Origin: JAVJUS01 sp040220455
GTDB taxonomy: Bacteria > Pseudomonadota > Alphaproteobacteria > DSM-16000 > Inquilinaceae
DNA length: 64,000 nt
Assembly (NCBI GenBank): GCA_040220455.1
Contig: JAVJUS010000132.1
Location: 1-64,000 of the forward strand
Direction: 5' to 3'
Below the pieces are notes generated by a model. That model did no database searches. It worked only from the letters and a program-made list of their open reading frames with translations, and was not told where the DNA came from. The translations under genes and the position numbers were made by a program. Shown here piece after piece: positions 51,941-60,731 of the stretch (its first letter is position 1; every line of letters starts with the position of its first letter).

Positions 51941-52239
51941 TGAACGACGCCGGCGACACCAGGGGGGCGGATGCGGTCCGCCGGCGGGTGACGGTGGTCA
52001 ACCGGCGCGGGCTGCACGCCCGGGCGGCGGCGAAGTTCGTCAAGCTCGCCGGGCGCTTCGACGCCCGCGTCCTGGTCTGCCGCGCGGGCATGGAGGTCGG
52101 CGGCAACAGCATCATGGGCCTCATGATGCTGGCCGCCGGGCCGGGCGTGGAGATCGAGCTGACCGCCAGCGGCCCCCAGGCACGGGAGGCGGTGGACGCC
52201 CTCGAGGGCTTGATCGCCGCCAAGTTCGATGAGGACTGA
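51940..52239 (+). CDS. ptsH: Phosphocarrier protein HPr
   Basis: A 99-residue protein with the histidine phosphorylation site in NRRGLHARAAAKFVKL (about His26) and the HprK target serine in EVGGNSIMGLMML (about Ser57). A 12-residue N-terminal extension precedes the core. Its place after hprK, rapZ and EIIA and before enzyme I gives a full phosphorelay in one operon. Confidence 0.95.
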   Translation: MNDAGDTRGADAVRRRVTVVNRRGLHARAAAKFVKLAGRFDARVLVCRAGMEVGGNSIMGLMMLAAGPGVEIELTASGPQAREAVDALEGLIAAKFDED

Positions 52240-54055
52240 GACGACCAGACGCGCGCGCGCGGCCGCCTTCGACGCCGCCCGGGGGGACGTGGACCCGGGC
52301 GGCGCGGCGGTCTTCAACGGCCTCGGCGTGGCCGCCGGCATCGCCATCGGCCCGGCGCACGTGGTCGATGCCGGCGCGGTGCCGGTGCCGGAATACGCCA
52401 TCCCCGAGGCCGAGCGCGAGGCCGAGCTCGCCCGCCTGCAGAAGGCTGTCGACAAGTCGCGCCGCCAGATCTCCAAGCTCAAGGCCAAGGCCGGCGCCCT
52501 GCCCGAGGCGGCGGCGGAGGAGATCGCCTACCTGCTCGACGCCCACATGGCCTTCCTGTCGGGCTCGCGCCTGCTGCGCGGCGCCCAGCGGCGCATCGCG
52601 GAGGACGGCTGGAACGCGGAATACGCCGTCCAGTCGGAGATCGGGGAGATCGCCGGCCAGTTCGAATCCATGCACGACAGCTATCTGGCCGGGCGCATCC
52701 AGGACGTCCGCGATGTCGGCGACCGACTGATCCGGAATCTCGCCGAGCGGAAATACGAGACCTATGCCCGGGTCGACCATGGCAGCATCCTGATCGCCGA
52801 GGAGATCACCCCCGCCGACACCGCGCTGATGGACCCGGCGCGGGTCGCGGGCTTCGCCACCACGCTCGGCGGGGCGGAGGGGCATACCGCGATCATGGCC
52901 CGCTCGCTCGGCCTGCCGGCCGTGCTCGGCGTCGCGGGGCTGGTGCGAGGGGTGCGCAGCGGCCAGACGATCATCGTCGACGGCACGGCGGGCCGGGTCG
53001 TCGTCGACCCCGACGCGGAGACCCTGGCCCACTACGTGGAGCGCCGGGCGGCGCTGGAGGCCGACCGCGAGCAGCTTCGCGCCCTGATCGCCCTGCCGGC
53101 GCGCACCCGCGACGGCGTGACCGTGCCGCTGCACGTCAACCTGGAGCTGCCGCGGGAAATCGCCGCGGCGCTGACCCTCAACGTCGACGGGGTCGGGCTG
53201 CTGCGCACCGAGTTCCAGTTCATGAATCGGGAGGACCTGCCCGGCGAGGACGAGCAGTACGAGGCCCTGCGCGGGATCGTCGAGGGCATGGAAGGCCGGC
53301 CGGTCACGCTGCGCACGCTGGACGTCGGCGGGGAGAAGATCGCGACCGCCTTGGGCGACGACCTGGCCGACGCGCCCAACCCGGCGCTGGGCCTGCGGGC
53401 GATCCGGCTCTCCCTGCGCCGGCCGGCGCTGCTCGACGCCCAGCTCCGCGCGATGCTGCGCGCGGGCGCCCACGGGCCGATCCGCATCCTGCTGCCGATG
53501 ATCGTGACGCCGGCGGAGGTGCGGGCGGTGCGCGCCGCGATGGAGACGGCGGCGGAGGACCTGCGCGGCCGGGGCACGCCGATCGCCGACCCGCTGCCGC
53601 CGGTCGGCTCGATGATCGAGATCCCTGGCGCCGCCGTGGCGGCCGACGCGCTGGCCACCGTAAGCGACTTCTTCGCCATCGGCACCAACGACCTGATCAT
53701 GTACACGCTGGCCATCGACCGGGGCGACGAGCAGGTCGCCGATCTCTACGACCCGCTGCACCCGGCGGTGCTGCGCCTGATCCAGTTCGCCGCCGCGGCG
53801 GCGCGGCGGGCCGGCATCCCGATCAGCGTCTGCGGCGAGATGGCGGGCGAGCCGCGCTACACGCCGATCCTGCTGGGTCTCGGCATCCGCGAGCTGTCGA
53901 TGAGCCCGACCGGCTTTCTCAGGGTCAAGCGCCGGCTGCGCGCGCTCGACCTCGAAGGCGCCACCAACCTCGCCAACGCGGTCATGGCCGAAAGCGACCG
54001 CCCCCGCATCGCCGCCCTTGTCGACGACTTCGAGGCCCGCCTGGGCGGGGCGTGA
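52229..54055 (+). CDS. ptsI: PTS enzyme I (PEP-protein phosphotransferase)
   Basis: A 608-residue protein with the enzyme I order: N-terminal HPr-binding helices, the swivelling domain with the active His in TTLGGAEGHTAIMARSLGLP (about residue 215), and the PEP-binding barrel (GVGLLRTEFQFMNREDLPG, LRTLDVGGEKIA, IGTNDLIMYTLAIDRGDEQV, ISVCGEMAGEP with the catalytic Cys). There is no GAF domain, so it is the sugar-type rather than PtsP (EI-Ntr). It overlaps ptsH by 11 nt and ends the operon. Confidence 0.95.
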   Translation: MRTETTRRARAAAFDAARGDVDPGGAAVFNGLGVAAGIAIGPAHVVDAGAVPVPEYAIPEAEREAELARLQKAVDKSRRQISKLKAKAGALPEAAAEEIAYLLDAHMAFLSGSRLLRGAQRRIAEDGWNAEYAVQSEIGEIAGQFESMHDSYLAGRIQDVRDVGDRLIRNLAERKYETYARVDHGSILIAEEITPADTALMDPARVAGFATTLGGAEGHTAIMARSLGLPAVLGVAGLVRGVRSGQTIIVDGTAGRVVVDPDAETLAHYVERRAALEADREQLRALIALPARTRDGVTVPLHVNLELPREIAAALTLNVDGVGLLRTEFQFMNREDLPGEDEQYEALRGIVEGMEGRPVTLRTLDVGGEKIATALGDDLADAPNPALGLRAIRLSLRRPALLDAQLRAMLRAGAHGPIRILLPMIVTPAEVRAVRAAMETAAEDLRGRGTPIADPLPPVGSMIEIPGAAVAADALATVSDFFAIGTNDLIMYTLAIDRGDEQVADLYDPLHPAVLRLIQFAAAAARRAGIPISVCGEMAGEPRYTPILLGLGIRELSMSPTGFLRVKRRLRALDLEGATNLANAVMAESDRPRIAALVDDFEARLGGA

Positions 54056-54084
54056 GATATGGCGCTCCGGCGGCGGGCCGCATC

Positions 54085-54165
54085 GTAGGTTGCCCAGCGT
54101 CGAAGACGCTGCGCAACGGCCCCGACCGTGCCGTCGCGCACGGCCTCCGGCCGTGGGCGACCTAC
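54085..54165. repeat. REP-like repeat pair, head-out
   Basis: Two units in opposite orientation, 54085-54120 (plus, GTAGGTTGCCCA head) and 54128-54165 (minus, ending GGGCGACCTAC), with heads outward. The whole can fold into a large hairpin. It starts 30 nt after the enzyme I stop and could stop or stabilise that transcript. Confidence 0.75.
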
Positions 54166-54190
54166 GTGACCGGCGACACGAAACGTTGCC

Positions 54191-54412
54191 CTACGCCACT
54201 TCCTCCGCGGCCACGCACGCATCCGCGTCCCGGCTAGGGGCCGGCGCGCCGCCCTCGACGACGCGCAGGCCGGGTCGAGGCAGCGGCAGGTCGGCGAGCT
54301 CGCGGGGGCTCATGGCGGCGAGGCTCGGGTGGTCGAGCGGCGCGGCGGGGCGGCGGTCCGGTGGCGCCGATCGGCGATCGCGGGGGTGGCGGCGCAGGCC
54401 GAAGAGGGACAT
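54191..54412 (-). CDS. Small basic hypothetical protein (MSPRELADLPL motif)
   Basis: A 73-residue protein beginning MSLFGLRRHPRDRRSAPPDR, with a central HPSLAAMSPRELADLPLPRP motif that recalls the C-terminal end of DUF1127 small proteins of Alphaproteobacteria. GGAG lies 8 nt before the start. It diverges from the LysR gene over a 94-bp region holding a perfect palindrome, so it is probably that regulator's target. Function unknown. Confidence 0.55.
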   Translation of the reverse strand: MSLFGLRRHPRDRRSAPPDRRPAAPLDHPSLAAMSPRELADLPLPRPGLRVVEGGAPAPSRDADACVAAEEVA

Positions 54413-54425
54413 GGTGGCGACTCCG

Positions 54426-54444
54426 TTTCGAGATTTCCTCGAAA
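54426..54444. promoter_or_regulatory. Palindromic operator between LysR gene and its divergent neighbour
   Basis: TTTCGAG-ATTTC-CTCGAAA is a perfect 7-5-7 inverted repeat in the 94-bp divergent intergenic region. This is the usual position of a LysR-type binding site controlling both genes. Confidence 0.45.
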
Positions 54445-54506
54445 GATGCGGCCGCAACGCCGCCGTCGCCATGGAGTTCTCCGCGCTCAGGGCATAGAAA
54501 AACTGC

Positions 54507-55397
54507 ATGAGCGACCTGGGACGCGTCCACCTGAACGGCTTGCGTGCGGTCGAGGCCGTCGCCCGGCTCGGCACGCTGGCCCGCGCGGCGGCGGAGCTCG
54601 GCGTGTCCCCGGGCGCGGTCAGCCAGCAGGTGATCAAGACCGAACGACAGCTCGGCCGCGCCCTGTTCGAGCGCCGGGCCGGCGGGCTCGTCCCGACCGC
54701 CGCCGCCCGGCCGGTGCTCGAGCGCCTGACGGCCGGCTTCGACGAGTTGTCGCGCGCCGTCGCGCTCGCCACCGCCCGGCCCTCGAACGCGCTGACGGTG
54801 ACCGTCGCGCCGGTCCTGGCGGCGAAGTGGCTCGTTCCCCGCCTCGCCCGCTTCACCGCCGCTCATCCGGCGCTGCGCGTGCGCATCGACGCCTCGCTCG
54901 GGATCGTCGATCTCGACCGGGACGACATCGACCTGGGCATCCGGGTCGGCGACGGCGGCTGGCCCGGGGTCCGGGCGGAAAAGCTGATGTCGCACCGCAT
55001 CTTCCCGGTGGCGGCGCCGGCCCTGGCGGCCCGGCTGCGCGAGCCCGCGGACCTCGCCCACGTCCCGATCGTGCGCGACCACGGCACGATGATCGCCTGG
55101 TCGACCTGGCTCGCCCCGCACGGGCTGGACGAGAGCCTTCTCGGGCCGGGGCCGGTCTTCTCCGACGCCGCGCTGGGGCTCGACGCCGCGATCGCCGGGC
55201 AGGGCGTCCTGCTGGCCTGGGAGACCCTGGCCGCCGACGCGCTGGCCGACGGGCGCCTGGTCGCCCCCTTCCCCGGCCCCCCGGTCGACAGCGGGCTCGG
55301 CTACTGGCTCGTCACCTCGGCCACCCGCCGCCCCGGCCCCCGGGTCCGCGCCTTCGCGGCCTGGGTGAAGGCGGAGATGGAAGTGCACCGAGGGTAG
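54507..55397 (+). CDS. LysR-family regulator (GcvA-type)
   Basis: A 296-residue regulator. The DNA-binding helix-turn-helix is LARAAAELGVSPGAVSQQVI (about residues 24-43) and the effector domain begins NALTVTVAPVLAAKWLVPRL, typical of the GcvA group. The TAG stop is formed by the first bases of a REP-like repeat. The divergent small gene is its likely target. Confidence 0.88.
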   Translation: MSDLGRVHLNGLRAVEAVARLGTLARAAAELGVSPGAVSQQVIKTERQLGRALFERRAGGLVPTAAARPVLERLTAGFDELSRAVALATARPSNALTVTVAPVLAAKWLVPRLARFTAAHPALRVRIDASLGIVDLDRDDIDLGIRVGDGGWPGVRAEKLMSHRIFPVAAPALAARLREPADLAHVPIVRDHGTMIAWSTWLAPHGLDESLLGPGPVFSDAALGLDAAIAGQGVLLAWETLAADALADGRLVAPFPGPPVDSGLGYWLVTSATRRPGPRVRAFAAWVKAEMEVHRG

Positions 55398-55432
55398 GTT
55401 GCCCAGCGCCGCAAGGCGCTGCGCAACGGCAC
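55394..55432. repeat. Single REP-like unit supplying a stop codon
   Basis: A plus-orientation unit (GTAGGTTGCCCAGCG, hairpin, GCGCAACGGCAC). Its GTAGG head overlaps the end of the LysR gene so that the gene's TAG (55395-55397) is part of the repeat. There is no inverted partner within 100 bp. Confidence 0.7.
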
Positions 55433-55512
55433 GGACCCCGCAGGCCGGTTGTTGCCGCCGCGCTTGCCGGGCTGGAACCGGGCAAACGCGGCGGACTCGG
55501 GAGTCGTCCGGT

Positions 55513-56424
55513 TCACGTGACGGCCAATCCACTCGATTGCCTGGCTTCCCGCTCCATGCGCTCGGCCCAGGCATCCGCGAGATCGATGAGGATGGTCTTG
55601 AATTGTGGCTTGGCCAGCGTCGCGAACAGCCGTTTGGACAGCGCATTCCCCTTCAACACGGCCACGATTTCGATGTCGAACTCGGACCCCACCGGGTGCT
55701 TCTCGACGGCCCAGCGTCCCGACAGTTCCGCGAACGGGTAGGGATAGTCCTCGGCCTCGGTATGAACGCGGAAACCATAGGTGTGACCGGGCTCGTAGAG
55801 GTCACAGGTTTCTTCCCAGTTTTCGCCCTTCGGGCCGTAACACCGCCGCTTCATCCCGAGGCCATCGCCGGAGAGGACCTCGACCTTCGCGAGATTGTCG
55901 GCGACAGCAGCGTAGGCCGGATGATCGGTCATGACCTCCCAAACCGTCGCGGTCGGTGCCCGCACGGTCCGTTGGACGGTGGCATGAAGTCTCCCGTCGC
56001 GTAGTGCCACGTTGGCGACCGGGATCGGCTTCTCGATTTTGGCCGCGGCGACGAATTGCGATATCGCGAAGAATGCGACAACCATGGCAACCGCCGCCAC
56101 GGTGATGATGCCGGTTGTCGTGAAGATCTGGCCAAAGAAAGCGATCAGAACGACGCTACCAAGGACCCAGAGCGCATCAAGAACAACAATCTCGTTGACC
56201 ATGGCTCGCGGCACGAGTTCGTACCTTGACAATCCATAGACCAGCGCAGCGAAGCCGAGCAGGCCGACACCCAAACCCCTTAGACCCAGGGCGGCCCAGT
56301 CGACGGGGTTGGCAAACAGAAACGGGGCTACCGTCCCCCCTGCCAGCAGCAGGGGCAAACCGCAAAGCACCGAAAACTGACTGTTCAGCTTGAGAAAATG
56401 CCGGGCGACGGCGGAACGTGGCAT
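55513..56424 (-). CDS. Membrane protein fused to an SRPBCC domain
   Basis: A 303-residue protein. Residues 1-150 hold four hydrophobic spans (FSVLCGLPLLLAGGTVAPFL; LGVGLLGFAALVYGL; IVVLDALWVLGSVVLIAFFG; IITVAAVAMVVAFFAISQFV). Residues 160-300 form an SRPBCC (START-like) lipid/ligand-binding domain (LHATVQRTVRAPTATVWEVM, WAVEKHPVGSEFDIEIV). The fusion of a small membrane domain with SRPBCC is uncommon. The gene diverges from an MmyB-like XRE regulator and is less GC-rich than its neighbours. Confidence 0.75.
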   Translation of the reverse strand: MPRSAVARHFLKLNSQFSVLCGLPLLLAGGTVAPFLFANPVDWAALGLRGLGVGLLGFAALVYGLSRYELVPRAMVNEIVVLDALWVLGSVVLIAFFGQIFTTTGIITVAAVAMVVAFFAISQFVAAAKIEKPIPVANVALRDGRLHATVQRTVRAPTATVWEVMTDHPAYAAVADNLAKVEVLSGDGLGMKRRCYGPKGENWEETCDLYEPGHTYGFRVHTEAEDYPYPFAELSGRWAVEKHPVGSEFDIEIVAVLKGNALSKRLFATLAKPQFKTILIDLADAWAERMEREARQSSGLAVT

Positions 56425-56486
56425 GATGGACCTCTGCTGAGTGGATGCTTCGGGGTCATCCATCCCAGCGAGGGCCGCGCGCCTCA

Positions 56487-56503
56487 ATTACCCCCCATGT
56501 AAT
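56487..56503. promoter_or_regulatory. Inverted repeat between SRPBCC gene and XRE regulator
   Basis: ATTAC-N7-GTAAT lies in the 112-bp divergent region, 34 bp before the regulator start. Its position fits an operator for the XRE regulator acting on both genes. Confidence 0.35.
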
Positions 56504-56536
56504 GGAAGTCGATGCAGCTTGGCGCTACGACGGAGC

Positions 56537-57376
56537 ATGACGTTTTTGAAGAACCGACCCGAGGATACGTTCGGCCCGCTGCTGAAATCATGGCGAAACA
56601 GGCGGCATCTGAGCCAACTCCATCTCGCCTTGGATGCGGGCATGTCGCAACGCCATATCAGTTTTCTCGAGACCGGCCGCTCCAGGCCGAGCCGATACGC
56701 GGTAAGGCAAATCTGCGAGGCGCTCGAGATGCCGGCCGCGGAACACGACGTCATGCTCATCGCGGCGGGATTCGCGCCTCGGTCATCCGATACGAACTGG
56801 AGTACGGATGTGAGGCAAGCCGTAGGGGCGTCGATCGACCATGTTCTGAGGGGTCATGAGCCGTTTCCCGCGGTGTCGATCGATCGTATCTGGACCCTTC
56901 AGCGGGCCAACGAGAGTGCGCGAGCGTTCTTCGCGATCGCTGGCGGGACCGGGGAACCCAATCTGCTTCGCGATCTGTTTTCACCCGGTGTATTGCGGAA
57001 CAATATCCGCAACTGGTCCGAGGTGGCGCGCGCCTTGTTCCGATTGCTCGATCTGGAGGTGGCGCGCAGGCCACATGATTACGAGGCGAAGACCCTGTTG
57101 GATGAGCTGAAGGATCTGCCCGGGGTTGCCCAAGCCATTGCGGATCGTCCCAAGGAGCATCCCGCGCCGGTTCTTTCCATCGAGTTTTCGATAAACGGGG
57201 CAGAGTTGAAGCTGTTCTCGTTGATCGCCACCGTGGGGATGAGCATGGATGCGTCTTTGGATGACCTGCGGATCGAAACACTGCTCCCGGCCAATGAGCC
57301 GACACGTCGTTGGTTCATGGGCATGGGATCTCGAGAGACCCTTGACGTCAAAACGGTGGAAGTCGGAGCCGAGTGA
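56537..57376 (+). CDS. XRE-family regulator with MmyB-like ligand-binding domain
   Basis: A 279-residue regulator. The helix-turn-helix is LSQLHLALDAGMSQRHISFL (about residues 24-43), followed by ETGRSRPSRYAV. The C-terminal MmyB-like PAS fold (WTLQRANESARAFFAIAGG, NLLRDLFSPGVLRNNIRNWS) is thought to bind fatty acids or other small ligands. The start at 56537 begins the family; upstream ATG at 56441 overlaps the divergent promoter. It is likely to control the SRPBCC membrane protein beside it. Confidence 0.88.
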   Translation: MTFLKNRPEDTFGPLLKSWRNRRHLSQLHLALDAGMSQRHISFLETGRSRPSRYAVRQICEALEMPAAEHDVMLIAAGFAPRSSDTNWSTDVRQAVGASIDHVLRGHEPFPAVSIDRIWTLQRANESARAFFAIAGGTGEPNLLRDLFSPGVLRNNIRNWSEVARALFRLLDLEVARRPHDYEAKTLLDELKDLPGVAQAIADRPKEHPAPVLSIEFSINGAELKLFSLIATVGMSMDASLDDLRIETLLPANEPTRRWFMGMGSRETLDVKTVEVGAE

Positions 57377-57562
57377 CGGGGATACCGGGCGGGGTGACGG
57401 GCCTGAAGCCCGGCAGGCACTGGCGAGTGCGGCGGTGCACGAACATGGAGCAGCCGGCGCCCGAACGGGCGTAGGTCGGCTGGAGGCCGATGCGGGCGAC
57501 GCCTTTCCGACGGCCGGGCCGGGGCGGCGACGTGTCGGATTTCGGCTTCGCCACTATCCGAC

Positions 57563-59395
57563 CTACCGCTCCATCCACCAGCTTTCCAGCACGGAGCCGT
57601 AGACCGGGTCGTAGTCCACGCGCCCGAGATCGCCCCACCAGGCCCAGTAGTCCTCGTCGAGATAGTAGAGCGGGACGAAATACCGCCCGCTCATCAGCAC
57701 CCGGTCAAGTGCCCGCGTGGCGGCGACCAGGCCCTCGCGGTCGCGGGCGTCGGCGACCTCCGCGATCAGGGCGTCGACCACCGGGTCGGTGATGCCGGCG
57801 TAATTGCGGCTGCCTTGCGTCTTGGCCGACCGGCTGCCCCAGTAGAGGTCCTGCTCGGCCCCCGGCGACAGGGTCACGATCCAGCGATACAGGATCATGT
57901 CGAAGTCGAAGCTGTCGAGCCGGCCCTGGTACTGGGCGGAATCGACGGTCCGCAGGGTCACGTCGATGCCCAGGCGGCGCAGGGCGTCGGCATAGGCGAT
58001 GGCGACCCGCTCGTCCCCGGCGTCGCCCAGCAGGATCTCGAAGGCGAAGGGCTTGCCGTCGCCGTCGACCAGCCGGCCGTCCTCGATCGTCCAGCCGGCC
58101 GCCGCCAGCAGGTCGCGCGCCTTGCCGAAGGCCGCCCGGTTGCGCCCGGACCCGTCGGAGGCCGGCGGCTGCCACGGCTCGCCGAAGACCTCTCCCGGCA
58201 CGGCGCCGCGATGGGCCTCCAGGAGATCGCGCTCCCGGCCGTCGGGCACGCCCACGGGTGCCAACTCGGAGTTGGCGAAGACGCTGCCGATGCGCTCGTA
58301 CTGGCCGTGGAGCAGGTTGCGGTTGATCCAGTCGAAATCCAGCACCTGGATCAGCGCCTCGCGCACCCGGCGGTCGTCGAAGATCGCCCGGCGCGTGTTG
58401 AAGACGAAGGCCCGCATGCCCGAGGGCCGGTCATGCGGCAGGGTGGCGAGCGTCACCTCGCCCGCGTCGACCGCCGGGAAGGCGTAGTCGGTCGCCCAGG
58501 AATCGGCCGAGAACTCCCGCCGCAGCGTCGCCTCGCCGGACTTGAAGGCCTCCAGCGCCACCGACTGGTCGCGGTAGTAGTCGAAGACCATCCGGTCGAA
58601 GTTGTACTGGCCGCGGAACACCGGCAGGTCGGCCGCCCACCAGTCCTCGACCCGCTCGTAGGCGATGCGGCGGCCGGGATCGACCTCGGCGATGCGGTAG
58701 GGCCCGCCGCCCAGCGGCACGTCGAGCGAGGCTTCCTCGATCGGGTGGGCCTCGTACCAGGCCTTCGGGATCACCGGCATCAGGGCGATGATCAGCGGCG
58801 TCTCCCGATCGGCCTCGTCGGACAGCTCGAAGCGCACGCCGGTCTCGCCCAGCCGGGTGATCGTCTCGATCCGGCCGTAGTTGCGGCGGTACCCCGGCAG
58901 CCCCGTCTCGCGCAGGGTCTCGACCGTGTAGATCACGTCGTCGACGGTGATCGGCGTGCCGTCGTGCCAGCGCGCGTCGGGGTTCAGGCGGAAGGCGACC
59001 CAGCTCCGATCCTCCGGCATCTCGATCGATTCCGCGACATAGCCGTAGAGGCTGAACGGCTCGTCCCAGACCCGCGCCATCAGCGACGGGAAATGGTAGT
59101 CGCGCACCAGCGCCGCCGTACGGCCCTTGACGATGAACGGGTTGAGGCTGTCGAAGCTGCCCGTCATCGCCTGGGTCAGCGTGCCGCCCTTCGGCGCGTC
59201 CGGGTTCGCGTAGTCGAGATGGGCGAAACCGGCCGGATATTTCGGCTCGCCGTGCATGGCGACGCCGTGGCTCGTCCGGCCGGCACCGGTGTCCTGCGCC
59301 CGGGCTGGGGCGCCGGCGAAAGGCGACGCGGCGAACAGGACCGCGATCAGACCGGCGAGCACCAGGCGGGTCGGGACGGCGGGCGGGCGGACCAT
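57563..59395 (-). CDS. yejA: YejA-like extracellular solute-binding protein
   Basis: A 610-residue periplasmic binding protein (SBP_bac_5) with signal peptide cleaved near ARAQD. HGVAMHGEPKYPAGFAHLDY and ANPDAPKGGTLTQ are typical of YejA, which binds peptides such as microcin C with YejBEF. RWHDGTPITVDDVIYTVETL and DRRVREALIQVLDFDWINRN are general family landmarks. The transporter genes are not adjacent; the only peptide-type permeases in the window lie 38 kb away. Confidence 0.9.
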   Translation of the reverse strand: MVRPPAVPTRLVLAGLIAVLFAASPFAGAPARAQDTGAGRTSHGVAMHGEPKYPAGFAHLDYANPDAPKGGTLTQAMTGSFDSLNPFIVKGRTAALVRDYHFPSLMARVWDEPFSLYGYVAESIEMPEDRSWVAFRLNPDARWHDGTPITVDDVIYTVETLRETGLPGYRRNYGRIETITRLGETGVRFELSDEADRETPLIIALMPVIPKAWYEAHPIEEASLDVPLGGGPYRIAEVDPGRRIAYERVEDWWAADLPVFRGQYNFDRMVFDYYRDQSVALEAFKSGEATLRREFSADSWATDYAFPAVDAGEVTLATLPHDRPSGMRAFVFNTRRAIFDDRRVREALIQVLDFDWINRNLLHGQYERIGSVFANSELAPVGVPDGRERDLLEAHRGAVPGEVFGEPWQPPASDGSGRNRAAFGKARDLLAAAGWTIEDGRLVDGDGKPFAFEILLGDAGDERVAIAYADALRRLGIDVTLRTVDSAQYQGRLDSFDFDMILYRWIVTLSPGAEQDLYWGSRSAKTQGSRNYAGITDPVVDALIAEVADARDREGLVAATRALDRVLMSGRYFVPLYYLDEDYWAWWGDLGRVDYDPVYGSVLESWWMER

Positions 59396-59492
59396 GGGAC
59401 GGCCTCCGGTGGCGCGGCGTTCGCGACGATTCGGGCTGCGGTGAGCGTATCGGAATCCGCCCGCCCGCGCATGGGGTTCGGCGGCGCGGTCC

Positions 59493-59574
59493 GTAGGTTG
59501 CGCACCGCGAAGCAGTGCGCAACGCCCCGCCGCCGATGCCGTCGCGCACGGCCTGCCGGCCGTGGGCGACCTAC
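59493..59574. repeat. REP-like repeat pair supplying a stop codon
   Basis: Units at 59493-59526 (plus) and 59537-59574 (minus), heads outward as at 54.1 kb. The TAG stop of the minus-strand ATP-grasp gene (59573-59571) comes from the GTAGG head of the second unit. Confidence 0.72.
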
Positions 59575-60731
59575 CGGCCCGTCGGCGGCCCCGTGCCCGC
59601 TCCGCGCAGGCGCCGGCGGCGGTCGACGGCGCGGTTCCAGACCAGCGGCAGGGGATCGGAGATCTGGCGCCAGGCGAGGCCGAGCTCGCCAGCGCCGGGC
59701 GCCCTGCCGCGCAGCAGCTCGGCGAAGCCCCGGCGCATCAGGGGCGAGAGCTTGCGCACCCGGACCGGCGGATGGGCCGGGGCCGGCTCGACCGGCTTGC
59801 CCATGGCGAGGTCGAGCGCCAGCGCCACCATGTTGACCCCGCTGGCCGAGGCCGCTCGGATCGACGCCCAGGGCCGGGGGTTGCACTCGATCACCCGCAG
59901 GTCGCCGGTTTCCGGATCGTGGCGCGTATCGACGAAGCCGAGGCCGCTGAAGCCCGTCGCCGCGACCACCCGCTCGGCCATGGCGACGGCGCGCGGCGCG
60001 TCCTCGAAGACCAGCTCGCCCGGCCCGCGCCATTCCTGATAGCGCGCCGCGACGATCCGGCCGTGCCAGGCGAGCAGGCCGACACCGCCGTCGATGCCCG
60101 GAACCAGGCGCTGGGCGATCCCTTCGGTGTCCGCCGGCAGCGTATCGACCAGCGCGGCGACCGCCTCGGCCGTCGCGGCGAAGCGCACCCCGCGCCCGCC
60201 GCTCTCCGCAGGCGGCTTGACCACCAGCGGGGGGCCCAGCGCCCGGATCGGGTCCGGGTCGCCCGCCTCCGGCGGCAGCACGCGCGTCTCCGGCATCGGC
60301 AGGCCGAGTTCCTGCGCCAGCGCGGCGAAGCGGCGCTTGTCGTGGAGGCGGGCCAGCACCGCCGGCTCGGCCAGCGGCACCGTCGGGACGTGGACATCCC
60401 GGGCGATCGCGGAGAGCAGGCCGACCGTCTCGATATTGGTGGCCATCAGGACGTCGATCTCCGCCTCGGCGGCATGCTCGTCGAGCCAGCCGGCGAAGGC
60501 CGCGAGCGCCGCCCGGTCGACCGGCAGGTCAGGCCCCGCGCCCGGCACCGTCGCCGGCGGGTAGGGCGCGACGACATAGTGCTCGACATAGCGCGAGGTC
60601 GACGCCACGCGGGTGCCGCCGTCGCCGATGACCACGATGCGGGCGCCGGTCGCCGCCAGGGCGTAGACGACCTGCATCGTCAGCATGTCCATCGGCCTCT
60701 CGGTCGAAAGGAGCCCGACGCGCAGGCTCAT
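59571..60731 (-). CDS. ATP-grasp carboxylate-amine ligase-like protein
   Basis: A 386-residue protein of the CarB/PylC-like ATP-grasp group. The N-terminal Rossmann-like part has IVVIGDGGTRVASTSRYVEH; the ATP-grasp has KRRFAALAQELGLPMPETRV, PPLVVKPPAESGGRGVRFA (nucleotide lysine) and IECNPRPWASI (Mg-binding Glu/Asn and Arg). It should join a carboxylate and an amine through an acylphosphate. The start at 60731 has GAGG 5 nt upstream. No operon partner is seen, so the substrates are unknown. Confidence 0.82.
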   Translation of the reverse strand: MSLRVGLLSTERPMDMLTMQVVYALAATGARIVVIGDGGTRVASTSRYVEHYVVAPYPPATVPGAGPDLPVDRAALAAFAGWLDEHAAEAEIDVLMATNIETVGLLSAIARDVHVPTVPLAEPAVLARLHDKRRFAALAQELGLPMPETRVLPPEAGDPDPIRALGPPLVVKPPAESGGRGVRFAATAEAVAALVDTLPADTEGIAQRLVPGIDGGVGLLAWHGRIVAARYQEWRGPGELVFEDAPRAVAMAERVVAATGFSGLGFVDTRHDPETGDLRVIECNPRPWASIRAASASGVNMVALALDLAMGKPVEPAPAHPPVRVRKLSPLMRRGFAELLRGRAPGAGELGLAWRQISDPLPLVWNRAVDRRRRLRGAGTGPPTGR

